Assembly: GCF_045689235.1 (NCBI RefSeq)
Contig: NZ_CP136864.1
Coordinates: 3,410,001 to 3,474,000, forward strand
Length of the DNA: 64,000 bases
Direction of reading: 5' to 3'
Source: Congregibacter variabilis
GTDB taxonomy: Bacteria; Pseudomonadota; Gammaproteobacteria; Pseudomonadales; Halieaceae
The translations under genes and the position numbers were made by a program. Positions 52,666 through 61,097 of this stretch are shown piece after piece. The notes under the pieces were generated by a model. That model had not been told where the DNA came from. It saw only the letters and a program-made list of their open reading frames with translations, and did no database searches. Position 1 is the stretch's first letter. Each line of letters opens with the position of its first letter.

Positions 52666-55080
52666 ATGACTGAATTTCATTACGTAAGGCTGTTGTCGGA
52701 ACTCGGTCGTCAGGATGTGCCGCTAGTCGGCGGGAAGAATGCATCTCTGGGGGAAATGCTTAGGGAGCTTGCGGGTGAGGAGATCCGGGTGCCCGATGGT
52801 TTTGCCACTGTTTCCAGTGCCTATTTTGCCTATCTTGACCACAACAACTTGCGCCAGAAGATCACCGACGCTTTGGCGGCACTCGACATCACAGACGTGG
52901 AGCAACTTGCGAAAACGGGGGCCAGCATTCGCAGCTGGATTATAGATGGCGAAATGCCACCTGCAATCGCAGAGGAAATCAGCACAGCCTATGATTGGAT
53001 GCGACAGCAAAACCAGGGGCGGGACCCGGCGGTGGCCGTGCGTTCATCGGCGACTGCAGAGGATCTTCCTGACGCATCCTTTGCGGGGCAGCAGGAAACG
53101 TATCTGAACATCAGTGGTGAAGAGAATTTGTTGTCTACCTGCAAGCGGGTGCTCGCTTCACTGTTTACTGATCGCGCCATCGCCTACCGAGTGCATAAAG
53201 GTTTTGAGCATATGGCTGTGGCGCTCTCCATTGGCGTCCAGAAAATGGTGCGCTCGGACCTGGCCTGCTCGGGCGTCATGTTTAGCATCGATACGGAAAG
53301 CGGCTTTCCTGACGTAGTGATGATTACTGCCGCTTATGGTCTAGGCGAAAATGTGGTGCAAGGCGCAGTGAATCCCGATGAATTTCTGGTTTATAAAAAT
53401 ACACTGCACGGCGATTTTCGGCCCATCATCCGCAGGCAACTCGGTTCCAAGGCTTTAAAAATGGTTTACGGCGACGACCCTGCCTCCGCAGAGCCTGTTC
53501 ACAATCAAGAGGTCTGTTTACGGGACCGCCAGCGCTTTTCGATCACGGATGACGAAGTTCTGGAGCTGGCTCGCCTGGCGATCAAGATTGAGCGTCACTT
53601 CGCTTGTCCCATGGATATCGAATGGGCCAAGGATGGTGAGAACGGTGATCTATATATCGTTCAGGCTCGCCCGGAAACCGTCCACTCGATCCTCACTGGT
53701 GGTAAGCAGTTCAGCTACCGGTTAAGTGAGCGCTCAGAGGTGCTGGTGACGGGGAAGAGCGTGGGCACCAAAATCGGCGCTGGTACAGTCCGTACGGTGC
53801 TTGACGCCTCGCATATGAGTGAACTTAAGGACGGGGATGTATTGGTTACGGATATGACTGATCCGGACTGGGAGCCGATCATGAAGCGTGCCAGCGCCAT
53901 CGTCACTAACCGCGGTGGGCGCGTATGCCACGCGGCGATCATCGCGCGGGAATTGGGCATTCCCGCCATTGTGGGTACGGGTAATGCGACCTCTGTGCTG
54001 CATCAGGGCGACGAGGTTACTGTGTCCTGTGCCGAGGGCGAGATCGGTAAGGTGTACGGTGGAATTTTGGCTTTCGAGGCCGAAGAGCACAGCGTGACCT
54101 CCCTGCAGCGCCCACGCACGAAGATTATGATGATCGTAGGTAATCCGGGTCGCGCGCTGGAACTGTCTAGCCTTCCCAACGATGGGGTGGGTCTGGTGCG
54201 CATCGAGTTCATCATCAATGATCACATCGGTGTGCATCCGCATGCGCTGCTGGATTTTGAGAAGCTCGAGGTGGAGCTTCAAACGCAAATTGCAGACCGT
54301 ATGGCGGGTTATGACAGTGCCCGGGAGTTTTACGTTTCGCGCCTTGCACAAGGCATCGGCACCATTGCTGCAGCCTTTTATCCTCGCCCGGTGATCGTGC
54401 GGATGAGCGACTTCAAGTCCAACGAATATGCCCAGCTTTTGGGCGGCGAGGCCTACGAGCCGACAGAGAGCAATCCTATGCTTGGCTTTCGTGGAGCCTC
54501 GCGTTATCACTCTGAGCAGTTTTCTCATTGCTTTGCGATGGAGTGTGCAGCGGTGCTTCGGGTCCGGGAGGTCATGGGCCTTACGAACCTCGAATTGATG
54601 ATCCCGTTTGTGCGTAGCGTTCACGAGGAAGTGCAGGTTCTTGATCTTATGGCCAGGGAGGGCCTGCGGCGGGGCGAAAATGGGCTGCGCATCAACCTGA
54701 TGTGCGAAATCCCCGCCAACGCGTTGCTGGCTAAAGAGTTTCTGGCACATTGCGATGGGTTTTCTATTGGTTCCAATGACCTGACGCAGCTGACTCTGGG
54801 CGTTGATCGGGACTCAGAGTTCCTTTCGGAGTTTGACGAGCGAGATGATGCGGTAGCTGCGCTGATGGAGATGGCCATAAGGGCCTGTCGAGAAGAGGGT
54901 AAATACGTTGGAATTTGTGGTCAGGCGCCCTCGGACTTTCCTGAAATCACCCGCTGGCTTGTAGAGCAGGGGATTGAGTCCATAGCACTCAATCCCGACA
55001 GTGTCCTGAAGATGACTGAGCTGGTGCTTGAGGTGGAGGCTGAGCAGGATGCGGGTCAGCAATCACGTATCGAGTCATAA
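52666..55080 (+). CDS. ppsA: Phosphoenolpyruvate synthase
   Basis: This 804-residue enzyme converts pyruvate and ATP to PEP, AMP and phosphate. It has an N-terminal ATP-grasp domain (about 20-340; LVGGKNASLGEM, VRSSATAEDLPDASFAGQQE), the swivelling phosphohistidine domain with His422 in GGRVCHAAII, and the C-terminal PEP-binding barrel (GSNDLTQLTLGVDRDS, GICGQAPSD). Length and residues match the family. It is divergent from the hydrogenase operon across a region with a perfect FNR box, so low-oxygen induction is likely. The link to gluconeogenesis or pyruvate recovery under energy stress is inference. Confidence 0.95.
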   Translation: MTEFHYVRLLSELGRQDVPLVGGKNASLGEMLRELAGEEIRVPDGFATVSSAYFAYLDHNNLRQKITDALAALDITDVEQLAKTGASIRSWIIDGEMPPAIAEEISTAYDWMRQQNQGRDPAVAVRSSATAEDLPDASFAGQQETYLNISGEENLLSTCKRVLASLFTDRAIAYRVHKGFEHMAVALSIGVQKMVRSDLACSGVMFSIDTESGFPDVVMITAAYGLGENVVQGAVNPDEFLVYKNTLHGDFRPIIRRQLGSKALKMVYGDDPASAEPVHNQEVCLRDRQRFSITDDEVLELARLAIKIERHFACPMDIEWAKDGENGDLYIVQARPETVHSILTGGKQFSYRLSERSEVLVTGKSVGTKIGAGTVRTVLDASHMSELKDGDVLVTDMTDPDWEPIMKRASAIVTNRGGRVCHAAIIARELGIPAIVGTGNATSVLHQGDEVTVSCAEGEIGKVYGGILAFEAEEHSVTSLQRPRTKIMMIVGNPGRALELSSLPNDGVGLVRIEFIINDHIGVHPHALLDFEKLEVELQTQIADRMAGYDSAREFYVSRLAQGIGTIAAAFYPRPVIVRMSDFKSNEYAQLLGGEAYEPTESNPMLGFRGASRYHSEQFSHCFAMECAAVLRVREVMGLTNLELMIPFVRSVHEEVQVLDLMAREGLRRGENGLRINLMCEIPANALLAKEFLAHCDGFSIGSNDLTQLTLGVDRDSEFLSEFDERDDAVAALMEMAIRACREEGKYVGICGQAPSDFPEITRWLVEQGIESIALNPDSVLKMTELVLEVEAEQDAGQQSRIES

Positions 55081-55179
55081 CTTTGGGGCGGCGGTTTGAA
55101 GGCCACTTCACTTTCTCGCATGCGCATGAAGCAGGTTTTGCGTGCACATCACGCATATGGTGGCGCATCGATCCTGCGG

Positions 55180-55221
55180 AAATATTCGGCAGTCAGAATA
55201 AAATATTCGGCTATCGGAATA
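55180..55221 (+). repeat. Two 21-bp tandem repeats beside tRNA-Leu
   Basis: Units 55180-55200 and 55201-55221 both begin AAATATTCGGC and end GAATA, differing at three internal positions. Read on the tRNA strand they lie just downstream of CCA and supply an AT-rich trailer starting CTTTTTATT, which probably terminates tRNA transcription. Confidence 0.75.
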
Positions 55222-55226
55222 AAAAG

Positions 55227-55313
55227 TGGTGCCCAGAAGAGGACTTGAACCTCCACGCCCTTGCGAGCACTAGCACCTGAAGCTAGCGTGTCTACCAATT
55301 TCACCACCTGGGC
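55227..55313 (-). tRNA. tRNA-Leu (anticodon CAG)
   Basis: This 87-base class II tRNA reads on the minus strand GCCCAGG...CTGGGCACCA, with the acceptor stem paired and CCA encoded. The anticodon arm is CTAGC-TTCAGGT-GCTAG, giving anticodon CAG. The long variable arm TGCTCGCAAGGGCG and the TPsiC arm with GGTTCAAGTCC are present. It resembles gammaproteobacterial tRNA-Leu(CAG) and sits just upstream of rnr, divergent from it. Confidence 0.96.
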
Positions 55314-55337
55314 ATCAATGAGACGGCGCACATTGAG

Positions 55338-55373
55338 GGCGCGAAGATTACGTATCGACCCCGGTTTTGTCAA
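55338..55373 (-). promoter_or_regulatory. Predicted sigma-70 promoter of tRNA-Leu
   Basis: On the minus strand there is a consensus -35 TTGACA (55373-55368), a 17-bp spacer and a weak -10 TAATCT (55350-55345). A GC-rich discriminator TCGCGCC follows, as expected for a stringently controlled stable-RNA promoter. The start would be near 55338, about 25 bases before the tRNA. Confidence 0.6.
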
Positions 55374-55432
55374 TGATCCCGTATACTAGGCTCTCCTGCG
55401 ACCTTTCTAATTCGCACTAAACCGGAATACCT

Positions 55433-57916
55433 ATGTCAAAGCAGCGCAAGCCGCGGAAAACCCCCACCGATCCCCACGCCAGCCGAGAGGCTGAACGGTA
55501 TGACCACCCCATAGCCTCCCGCGAGGCCATAATGGATCTGCTGCGTGAGGCTGACGGCCCTTTGAATCAGGATCGAATCGCGAAATCTCTAAAGTTGGTG
55601 GAGGATCGCGATCTTGAGGCTCTGCGCCGGCGTCTGCGTGCCATGCAGCGTGACGGGCAGTTGCATGTGGATCGCAAGGGCGCCTATGGATTGGTCGAGG
55701 CACTGAATCTATTGCGTTGCCGCGTGCAGGGGCACCGCGACGGCTACGGCTTTGCACAGCCCGAGACAGGCGAAGACGACCTGTATCTGAGCGCGCGGGA
55801 AATGCGTCGCCTGTTTGACGGCGATACAGTGCTTGTCGCTGTCACCGGTACAGATAGCCGTGGACGTTCAGAGGGCAAGGTCGTCGAGGTTCTGGAGCGC
55901 GGCGTCACAATGGTCGTTGGGCGCTATCAGGAGGAGAGTGGCATTGGCGTCGTGCTCCCCGATAACGCGCGGATCAATCAAGAGGTGTTGATTCCGCCCA
56001 AGTTTAAGGGCGAGGCTAAACACGGCCAGATTGTTACCGCCGAGATTACCCACTATCCGGAGAATCGCCTGGGTGCAAAGGGGCGCATCACAGAGGTTCT
56101 GGGTGAACATCTGGACCCGGGATTGGAAATAGACATATCTATCCGCTCCCATGGCATCCCATTTGAGTGGCCCGACGCCGTGCTGGATGAAGCAGGTGCG
56201 CTGAGTGAGGAGCCGGAAGAAGACGATAAAAAGTACCGGATAGACCTGCGCAAAAAGCCCTTCGTGACCATTGACGGAGAGGACGCTCGGGACTTTGATG
56301 ATGCGGTTTACTGTGAGAAGCGCCGTTTGGGCGGCTGGCGTTTGTGGGTTGCCATCGCTGATGTTTCTCATTACGTGGCTGTGGGTAGCGCACTGGATAA
56401 GGAGGCCATTGAGCGTGGCAACTCCGTGTATTTTCCAGAAAGAGTTGTCCCCATGCTGCCGGAAGTGCTGTCGAATGGTCTGTGCTCCTTAAAACCAGAA
56501 GTCGATCGCTTGGCTCTGGCTGTGGAGATGGAGATTAGCGGCGCGGGTGAGCTTAAGCAGTTTCGTTTCTGCGAAGCAGTCATTCACTCCCATGCCCGCC
56601 TGACTTATACCCAAGTGGCGGAGGTTCTAGAAACAGGGGCCAGTGATGCTATATCACGCAAACTGGTTCCGCATCTCGAGCAATTGCATGCACTTTACAA
56701 GGTGCTCAGACAGGCGCGGGAAGAACGTGGCGCCATTGATTTTGAGACCGTTGAAACGCGCATCATTTTTAACGCTGAGCGTAAAATCGATGCGATTGTG
56801 CCCGTGCAGCGTAACGATGCACATAAACTTATCGAAGAGTGCATGCTCTGCGCTAACGTCGCTGCGGCGAAATTTTTTGAGCGCCATGAATTGCCGGTGC
56901 TCTATCGCGTGCACGAGGGCCCGGGGGAGCAAAAGCTCGAGAATCTGCGGGCGTTTCTGGGTGAGCTGGGACTGGGTTTACGAGGTGGTCTCAAACCTAC
57001 GCCCGAGGACTACCAGCTACTGATAGAACAGATCAGCACCCGAGATGATGCGCATATCGTTCAGATGATGCTGCTGAGATCCTTGAGCCAGGCGGTGTAC
57101 CAAGCCGAAAATCTGGGCCACTTTGGACTCAATTATCCTGGCTATGCGCACTTTACGTCACCGATTCGGCGATATCCGGATCTGTTAATTCACCGCGCGA
57201 TTCGCAGTGTCATTCGATCCCGGGAGCGCAGCAAGCTGGTTCAGCGTGTACGCGGTGCTTCCGATCTTACCAAGGCGCAAATTTATCCCTATGACGATGC
57301 GGCCATGGCGGCATTTGGGGCCCGTTGTTCTCTTACCGAGCGCCGGGCAGATGAGGCCACAAGAGAGGTCAACTCCTGGCTCAAATGCGAATACCTGCGT
57401 GAGCACGTCGGTACTGAATTTGAGGGCGTAGTTAGTGCAGTGACCAGTTTTGGTCTGTTTGTTGAGCTAAACGATCTTTATATCGAGGGGCTGGTACATG
57501 TGACCTCGCTGCCAGGGGACTACTACCGCTTCGATCCCGCGCAGCAGCGTTTGGTCGGTGAGCGAACGGGACGCAGCTTTCAGCTTGGAGCTGCGATCAA
57601 GGTGCTCGTCGCCTCGGTTAATCTGGATGAACGAAAAATCGACCTTGAACCGGTTACTCTGCCGGAGCACCGCAAACGCAAAGGTTCTGGTGGTGGCTCG
57701 GGGAAGCAGCCGGCGAAGAGCGCAGGAAAAGCTCCCCACGGTGGTGACTCAAAAGAGAAAGGCAGATCCGGACCCAAGGCAAAATCCAAGGCGAAATCTG
57801 GCGGTCGCAATCGCAGTGCCACCGGCGCTCGCAAGCGTCCCGCAAATGCGAAAGCGGCAAAGACCGGACAGGGTGGGCCCAAAGGTGGCGCAAAACGGTC
57901 TCCTAAGGGTTCCTGA
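55433..57916 (+). CDS. rnr: Ribonuclease R
   Basis: This processive 3'-5' exoribonuclease of 827 aa degrades structured RNA. It has an N-terminal winged-helix domain (about 20-85), cold-shock domains (about 85-245) and the RNB domain with the metal-binding Asp cluster in DGEDARDFDDAVYCE (about 282-296). An S1 domain follows (about 660-745: GTEFEGVVSAVTSFGLFVEL), then a Lys/Gly/Ser-rich basic tail (about 745-827), which aids unwinding in this family. It is followed after two bases by rlmB, the usual gammaproteobacterial pairing. Confidence 0.96.
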   Translation: MSKQRKPRKTPTDPHASREAERYDHPIASREAIMDLLREADGPLNQDRIAKSLKLVEDRDLEALRRRLRAMQRDGQLHVDRKGAYGLVEALNLLRCRVQGHRDGYGFAQPETGEDDLYLSAREMRRLFDGDTVLVAVTGTDSRGRSEGKVVEVLERGVTMVVGRYQEESGIGVVLPDNARINQEVLIPPKFKGEAKHGQIVTAEITHYPENRLGAKGRITEVLGEHLDPGLEIDISIRSHGIPFEWPDAVLDEAGALSEEPEEDDKKYRIDLRKKPFVTIDGEDARDFDDAVYCEKRRLGGWRLWVAIADVSHYVAVGSALDKEAIERGNSVYFPERVVPMLPEVLSNGLCSLKPEVDRLALAVEMEISGAGELKQFRFCEAVIHSHARLTYTQVAEVLETGASDAISRKLVPHLEQLHALYKVLRQAREERGAIDFETVETRIIFNAERKIDAIVPVQRNDAHKLIEECMLCANVAAAKFFERHELPVLYRVHEGPGEQKLENLRAFLGELGLGLRGGLKPTPEDYQLLIEQISTRDDAHIVQMMLLRSLSQAVYQAENLGHFGLNYPGYAHFTSPIRRYPDLLIHRAIRSVIRSRERSKLVQRVRGASDLTKAQIYPYDDAAMAAFGARCSLTERRADEATREVNSWLKCEYLREHVGTEFEGVVSAVTSFGLFVELNDLYIEGLVHVTSLPGDYYRFDPAQQRLVGERTGRSFQLGAAIKVLVASVNLDERKIDLEPVTLPEHRKRKGSGGGSGKQPAKSAGKAPHGGDSKEKGRSGPKAKSKAKSGGRNRSATGARKRPANAKAAKTGQGGPKGGAKRSPKGS

Positions 57917-57918
57917 TA

Positions 57919-58692
57919 ATGGCTTTGAACTATGCCTTTGGACTCCACGCCGTGGAGGAGTTGCTGCGCAGGCAGCCCAAGTCGGTCAGTCGTCTTTGGG
58001 TACAAAAGGGGCGGGATGACGGTCGTATGCAGGCCCTTCTTGCTTTGGCCGCGACCGCAGATACACCGATAAGCCGCTTACCACGCGTCAAACTCGATGA
58101 GCTGGTGTCCGGTCGACACCAGGGTGTCGTCGCTGAGCTTGGTGAGAATACCGCGGGGCAGTCTGATTTGCGCTGGAGTGAAGAGCAACTTGTTCTGGCG
58201 GTGACGGATAACCCCCGGGCGCTGATTCTGGTGCTTGATGGTGTGACTGATCCCCATAATCTCGGGGCCTGTTTGCGTAGTGCCGATGCCGCGGGGGTGA
58301 CAGCCGTTGTTGTGCCCAAAGACAACGCGGCAGATATCACCGCAGTGGTGCGTAAGGTTGCTTGTGGCGCAACAGAGACCATGCCGCTGGTGCGTGTTAC
58401 CAATCTTGCGCGCAGCCTTGACGCTCTAAAGGCCGCCGGAGTCTGGATCTACGGCACGGCCGGGGAAGCCGGCCAGAGCATATATTCTACCGAGCTAAAA
58501 GGTGCCGTGGCGCTGGTAATGGGCGCCGAGGGCGCGGGTATGCGGCGTCTTACCCGGGAGCGCTGTGACTTTCTGCTCAGCCTGCCCATGGCAGGCAGTG
58601 TGAGCAGTCTGAATGTGTCCGTAGCGACGGGCGTTTGTCTGTTTGAAATACGCCGTCAAAGACTGCTTGCAGAGGGCGCTGGGGGCCTGTAG
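57919..58692 (+). CDS. rlmB: 23S rRNA (guanosine-2251-2'-O)-methyltransferase
   Basis: This SpoU/TrmH-family enzyme of 257 aa has an N-terminal substrate-binding domain (about 1-80; FGLHAVEELLRRQP) and a knotted SPOUT domain. Motif 1 is DGVTDPHNLGACLRSADAAG, motif 2 VMGAEGAGMRRL and motif 3 LPMAGSVSSLNVSVATGV. It methylates the P-loop guanosine of 23S rRNA. It begins two bases after rnr, so the two are cotranscribed. Confidence 0.96.
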   Translation: MALNYAFGLHAVEELLRRQPKSVSRLWVQKGRDDGRMQALLALAATADTPISRLPRVKLDELVSGRHQGVVAELGENTAGQSDLRWSEEQLVLAVTDNPRALILVLDGVTDPHNLGACLRSADAAGVTAVVVPKDNAADITAVVRKVACGATETMPLVRVTNLARSLDALKAAGVWIYGTAGEAGQSIYSTELKGAVALVMGAEGAGMRRLTRERCDFLLSLPMAGSVSSLNVSVATGVCLFEIRRQRLLAEGAGGL

Positions 58693-58713
58693 ACTCCGCG
58701 CCTCAAAATTTGG

Positions 58714-58731
58714 ACGGTCAAACTTGGCCGT
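58714..58731 (+). other. Hairpin in the rlmB-rpsF interval
   Basis: ACGGTC-AAACTT-GGCCGT forms a 6-bp stem with one G-U pair and is followed by TTCTCCTT. It may be a weak terminator for rlmB or part of the rpsF leader, where S6:S18 autoregulatory structures occur in many bacteria. I cannot match it to that motif with certainty. Confidence 0.35.
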
Positions 58732-58797
58732 TTCTCCTTGTCATACGGCCTGATAACAACGTTAAGCCGGTGGCTAAAACCCGTAAGGAGCTCGTTG

Positions 58798-59244
58798 ATG
58801 CGACACTACGAAATCGTGTTCTTGGTGCATCCGGACCAGTCTGAGCAGGTCCCTGGCATGATTGAACGCTACAGCAATATCATTACCAAAGACGGTGGTT
58901 CTGTTCACCGTATGGAAGACTGGGGCCGCCGTCAGCTGGCATTCCCTATTTCCAAGGTTCACAAGGCTCACTACATTCTCTTGAATGTCGAGGCTTCTAA
59001 CGAAGCGATGGACGAGCTGACTACAACTTTCCGTTACAACGATGCGGTTATCCGCAACCTCGTAATTCGTCGCGATGCGCCAGATCTCGAAGAGTCGCCC
59101 ATCATGAAGGCGGAGAAAGAGAGCCGTGAGCGCAAGTCCCGCTATGAGGACCGTCAGGGTAGCGAGAAGCCACGTCGCGATAGCGACGATGCATCCGATA
59201 CCACCGAAGAGGCACCGGCTGCAGAAGCCGAAGCCGAAGCCTAA
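58798..59244 (+). CDS. rpsF: 30S ribosomal protein S6
   Basis: This small-subunit protein of 148 aa pairs with S18 on the platform. The core (about 1-100) begins MRHYEIVFLVHPDQSEQVPG and has RLAFPI-type RRQLAFPISKVHKAHYI. A long acidic C-terminal tail (about 115-148, ending EAPAAEAEAEA) resembles the E. coli tail, the site of glutamate additions by RimK. The ATG at 58798 is preceded by TAAGGAG; in-frame codons upstream to 58738 do not match S6. Confidence 0.96.
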   Translation: MRHYEIVFLVHPDQSEQVPGMIERYSNIITKDGGSVHRMEDWGRRQLAFPISKVHKAHYILLNVEASNEAMDELTTTFRYNDAVIRNLVIRRDAPDLEESPIMKAEKESRERKSRYEDRQGSEKPRRDSDDASDTTEEAPAAEAEAEA

Positions 59245-59272
59245 GGCGCGGACACACAAGGAGTAATATCAG

Positions 59273-59500
59273 ATGGCACGTTTTTTTCGTCGTCGTAAGT
59301 TTTGTCGTTTCACCGCCGAGGGCGTTAAAGAGATCGATTACAAAGATCTCGATACGCTGAAGGCTTACATCTCCGAGACCGGCAAGATTGTTCCAAGCCG
59401 TATTACGGGCACCAAAGCGAAGTACCAGCGCCAGCTTTCTACTGCTGTAAAGCGCGCACGTTTCCTCGCTCTGCTGCCTTACACCGACGGCCACCGTTAA
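59273..59500 (+). CDS. rpsR: 30S ribosomal protein S18
   Basis: This 75-residue ribosomal protein has the basic N-terminus ARFFRRRKFCRF and the conserved IVPSRITGTKAKYQRQL followed by KRARFLALLPYTD. AAGGAG precedes the start. It lies 28 bases after rpsF. Confidence 0.97.
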   Translation: MARFFRRRKFCRFTAEGVKEIDYKDLDTLKAYISETGKIVPSRITGTKAKYQRQLSTAVKRARFLALLPYTDGHR

Positions 59501-59550
59501 TTGTTGGGGACGTCGAGGATGAACTTCTCGATGTCCCATAACTAAACGGC

Positions 59551-60492
59551 ATGCTGGGACTTGCCAAATTTGCAATGAGTGGGCGCTATCGCGCGCTCTT
59601 GCTTGCGGTCGCAAGTTCCGGAAGTTTGTTATTTGCGTGGATAGGCGCCTCGGTAGTGGCGTTGGTGGTTCTGCGCAAGGGAAGCCGAGAAGGCTTGTGG
59701 TTAGTACTTTGGGCGTCGCTTCCAGCGCTTTTAGTAACGAAGGTGTCAGGCGACAGCAGTGCTCTGGCGATGTTGCTGGGTACTGCGGTACTTGCGCTGG
59801 TGCTCCGCGCGTCGGTCAGTCTTGCGTTGACTGCCGTTGCCAGTACTGGCGTTGCAGTCGTTACCGGCTTGGGGCTGTTGGTGTTTGGCCAGCCTTTGCT
59901 TGTGGAGCTTGCGGGTTTGTTTGCGCAGTTTTTTGCGGCTTTAGAGACGCAAACTCTGGAAGCAGGAGGGCAGCCTTTAGGGCTTGCTCCTCCAACGACG
60001 GCGCAGTTGGCGGGCATGATGGGAACAGCAAACGGCGCCCTGAGCTTTTTGTGTTTGGCGCTCGCTCGCTACTGGCAGGCGGCCCTGTACAACCCGGGCG
60101 GCTTTGGCAGTGAATTTAGAGCACTGCAGTTACCGAAAACGCTGGTTTGGGCCTTGGTCATGGCAGCGGTCGCGTTTGCTGCGGCGGGTTTGGCTTTTCG
60201 TAGCTGGGGCGCGGCGATGCTCTTGCCGCTGACCATCGCAGGCTTTGCGTTGCTGCACGCACGGGCGCGGCATCGACGTCAGGGCAGCTTTTGGATGAGC
60301 GGCATTTATGTCGCATGGCTGGTGTTTGATGCAGCCAAACTGGGTCTGGTGGGGCTTGTGCTGGCAGATACGGTGATGAATTTTCGTGATCGCTGGCAAG
60401 ACGCGGAGTCTTCCACTTTGGGTGAGGGCAGCGACACAAAGGAAGAACAGGACGTTTCTGATGACGATCATCAGGACGATACAAAAGACTAA
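59551..60492 (+). CDS. DUF2232-like integral membrane protein
   Basis: This 313-residue membrane protein has eight or more hydrophobic segments rich in Ala, Leu, Val and Gly, including a pair near 15-65. A polar acidic C-terminal tail follows (about 285-313, EEQDVSDDDHQDD). Its position between rpsR and rplI is that of the DUF2232 protein found in many gammaproteobacteria. Function is unknown. Weak translation start context; ATG at 59551 is the first suitable codon. Confidence 0.75.
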   Translation: MLGLAKFAMSGRYRALLLAVASSGSLLFAWIGASVVALVVLRKGSREGLWLVLWASLPALLVTKVSGDSSALAMLLGTAVLALVLRASVSLALTAVASTGVAVVTGLGLLVFGQPLLVELAGLFAQFFAALETQTLEAGGQPLGLAPPTTAQLAGMMGTANGALSFLCLALARYWQAALYNPGGFGSEFRALQLPKTLVWALVMAAVAFAAAGLAFRSWGAAMLLPLTIAGFALLHARARHRRQGSFWMSGIYVAWLVFDAAKLGLVGLVLADTVMNFRDRWQDAESSTLGEGSDTKEEQDVSDDDHQDDTKD

Positions 60493-60545
60493 TTCGTACT
60501 AGTGAGATAGCAGCGCCCCAGGGCACTGACATAGAGGACCAAACC

Positions 60546-60995
60546 ATGGACATTATTCTGCTGGAAAACATCGGCAATCTCGGCGGCCTGGGTGACAAAG
60601 TCACTGTTAAGGCGGGTTACGGCCGGAACTACCTGATCCCTCAGGGGAAGGCCGTGCCTGCTACCGAGGCGAACGTAGCCGAGTTTGAAGCACGTCGTGC
60701 AGAGCTCGAGCGTGCCGCTGCTGAGGCGCTTACAGCGGCACAGGGCCGTGCAGAGGCTCTGGCAGCGCTGGACGTGATTACTATCGAAGCCAACGCTGGT
60801 GAAGAAGGGAAACTCTTCGGATCTATCGGTACTCGCGATATTGCTGAAGTTGTGACTGCGGCTGGTTGTGAAGTCGACAAGTCTGAGGTTCGACTTCCTG
60901 AGGGCGCCCTGCGTGAAGTGGGCGAGTACAGCGTTGCAATTCAGGTGCACCCGGACGTAATGACAGACGTTACCATCGCTGTTGTTCCCGAGTAG
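60546..60995 (+). CDS. rplI: 50S ribosomal protein L9
   Basis: This large-subunit protein of 149 aa has the compact N-domain MDIILLENIGNLGGLGDKV with GYGRNYLIPQGKA, a long connecting helix (about 45-75) and the C-terminal RNA-binding domain (KLFGSIGTRDIAE). The start follows AGAGGACC. A strong terminator lies 20 bases after the stop. Confidence 0.97.
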   Translation: MDIILLENIGNLGGLGDKVTVKAGYGRNYLIPQGKAVPATEANVAEFEARRAELERAAAEALTAAQGRAEALAALDVITIEANAGEEGKLFGSIGTRDIAEVVTAAGCEVDKSEVRLPEGALREVGEYSVAIQVHPDVMTDVTIAVVPE

Positions 60996-61015
60996 CACGC
61001 GAGTGTGACGTAAAG

Positions 61016-61044
61016 ACGCGGCTTTTCGGCCGCGTTTGCTTTTT
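61016..61044 (+). terminator. Rho-independent terminator after rplI
   Basis: Perfect 7-bp stem ACGCGGC / GCCGCGT with loop TTTTCG (61016-61035), followed by TTGCTTTTT. It ends the rpsF-rpsR-rplI transcript before dnaB. Confidence 0.9.
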
Positions 61045-61097
61045 CCTCTTAGTAATTTGGGCTACTCTGGACAGCCCCGCGCCCGCAAGGTCCGCTG

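Noticed and set aside
53734..54750. Minus-strand open frame of 338 codons inside ppsA
   Set aside because: His/Arg/Lys-rich sequence antisense to strongly conserved ppsA motifs; no ribosome-binding site or domain.
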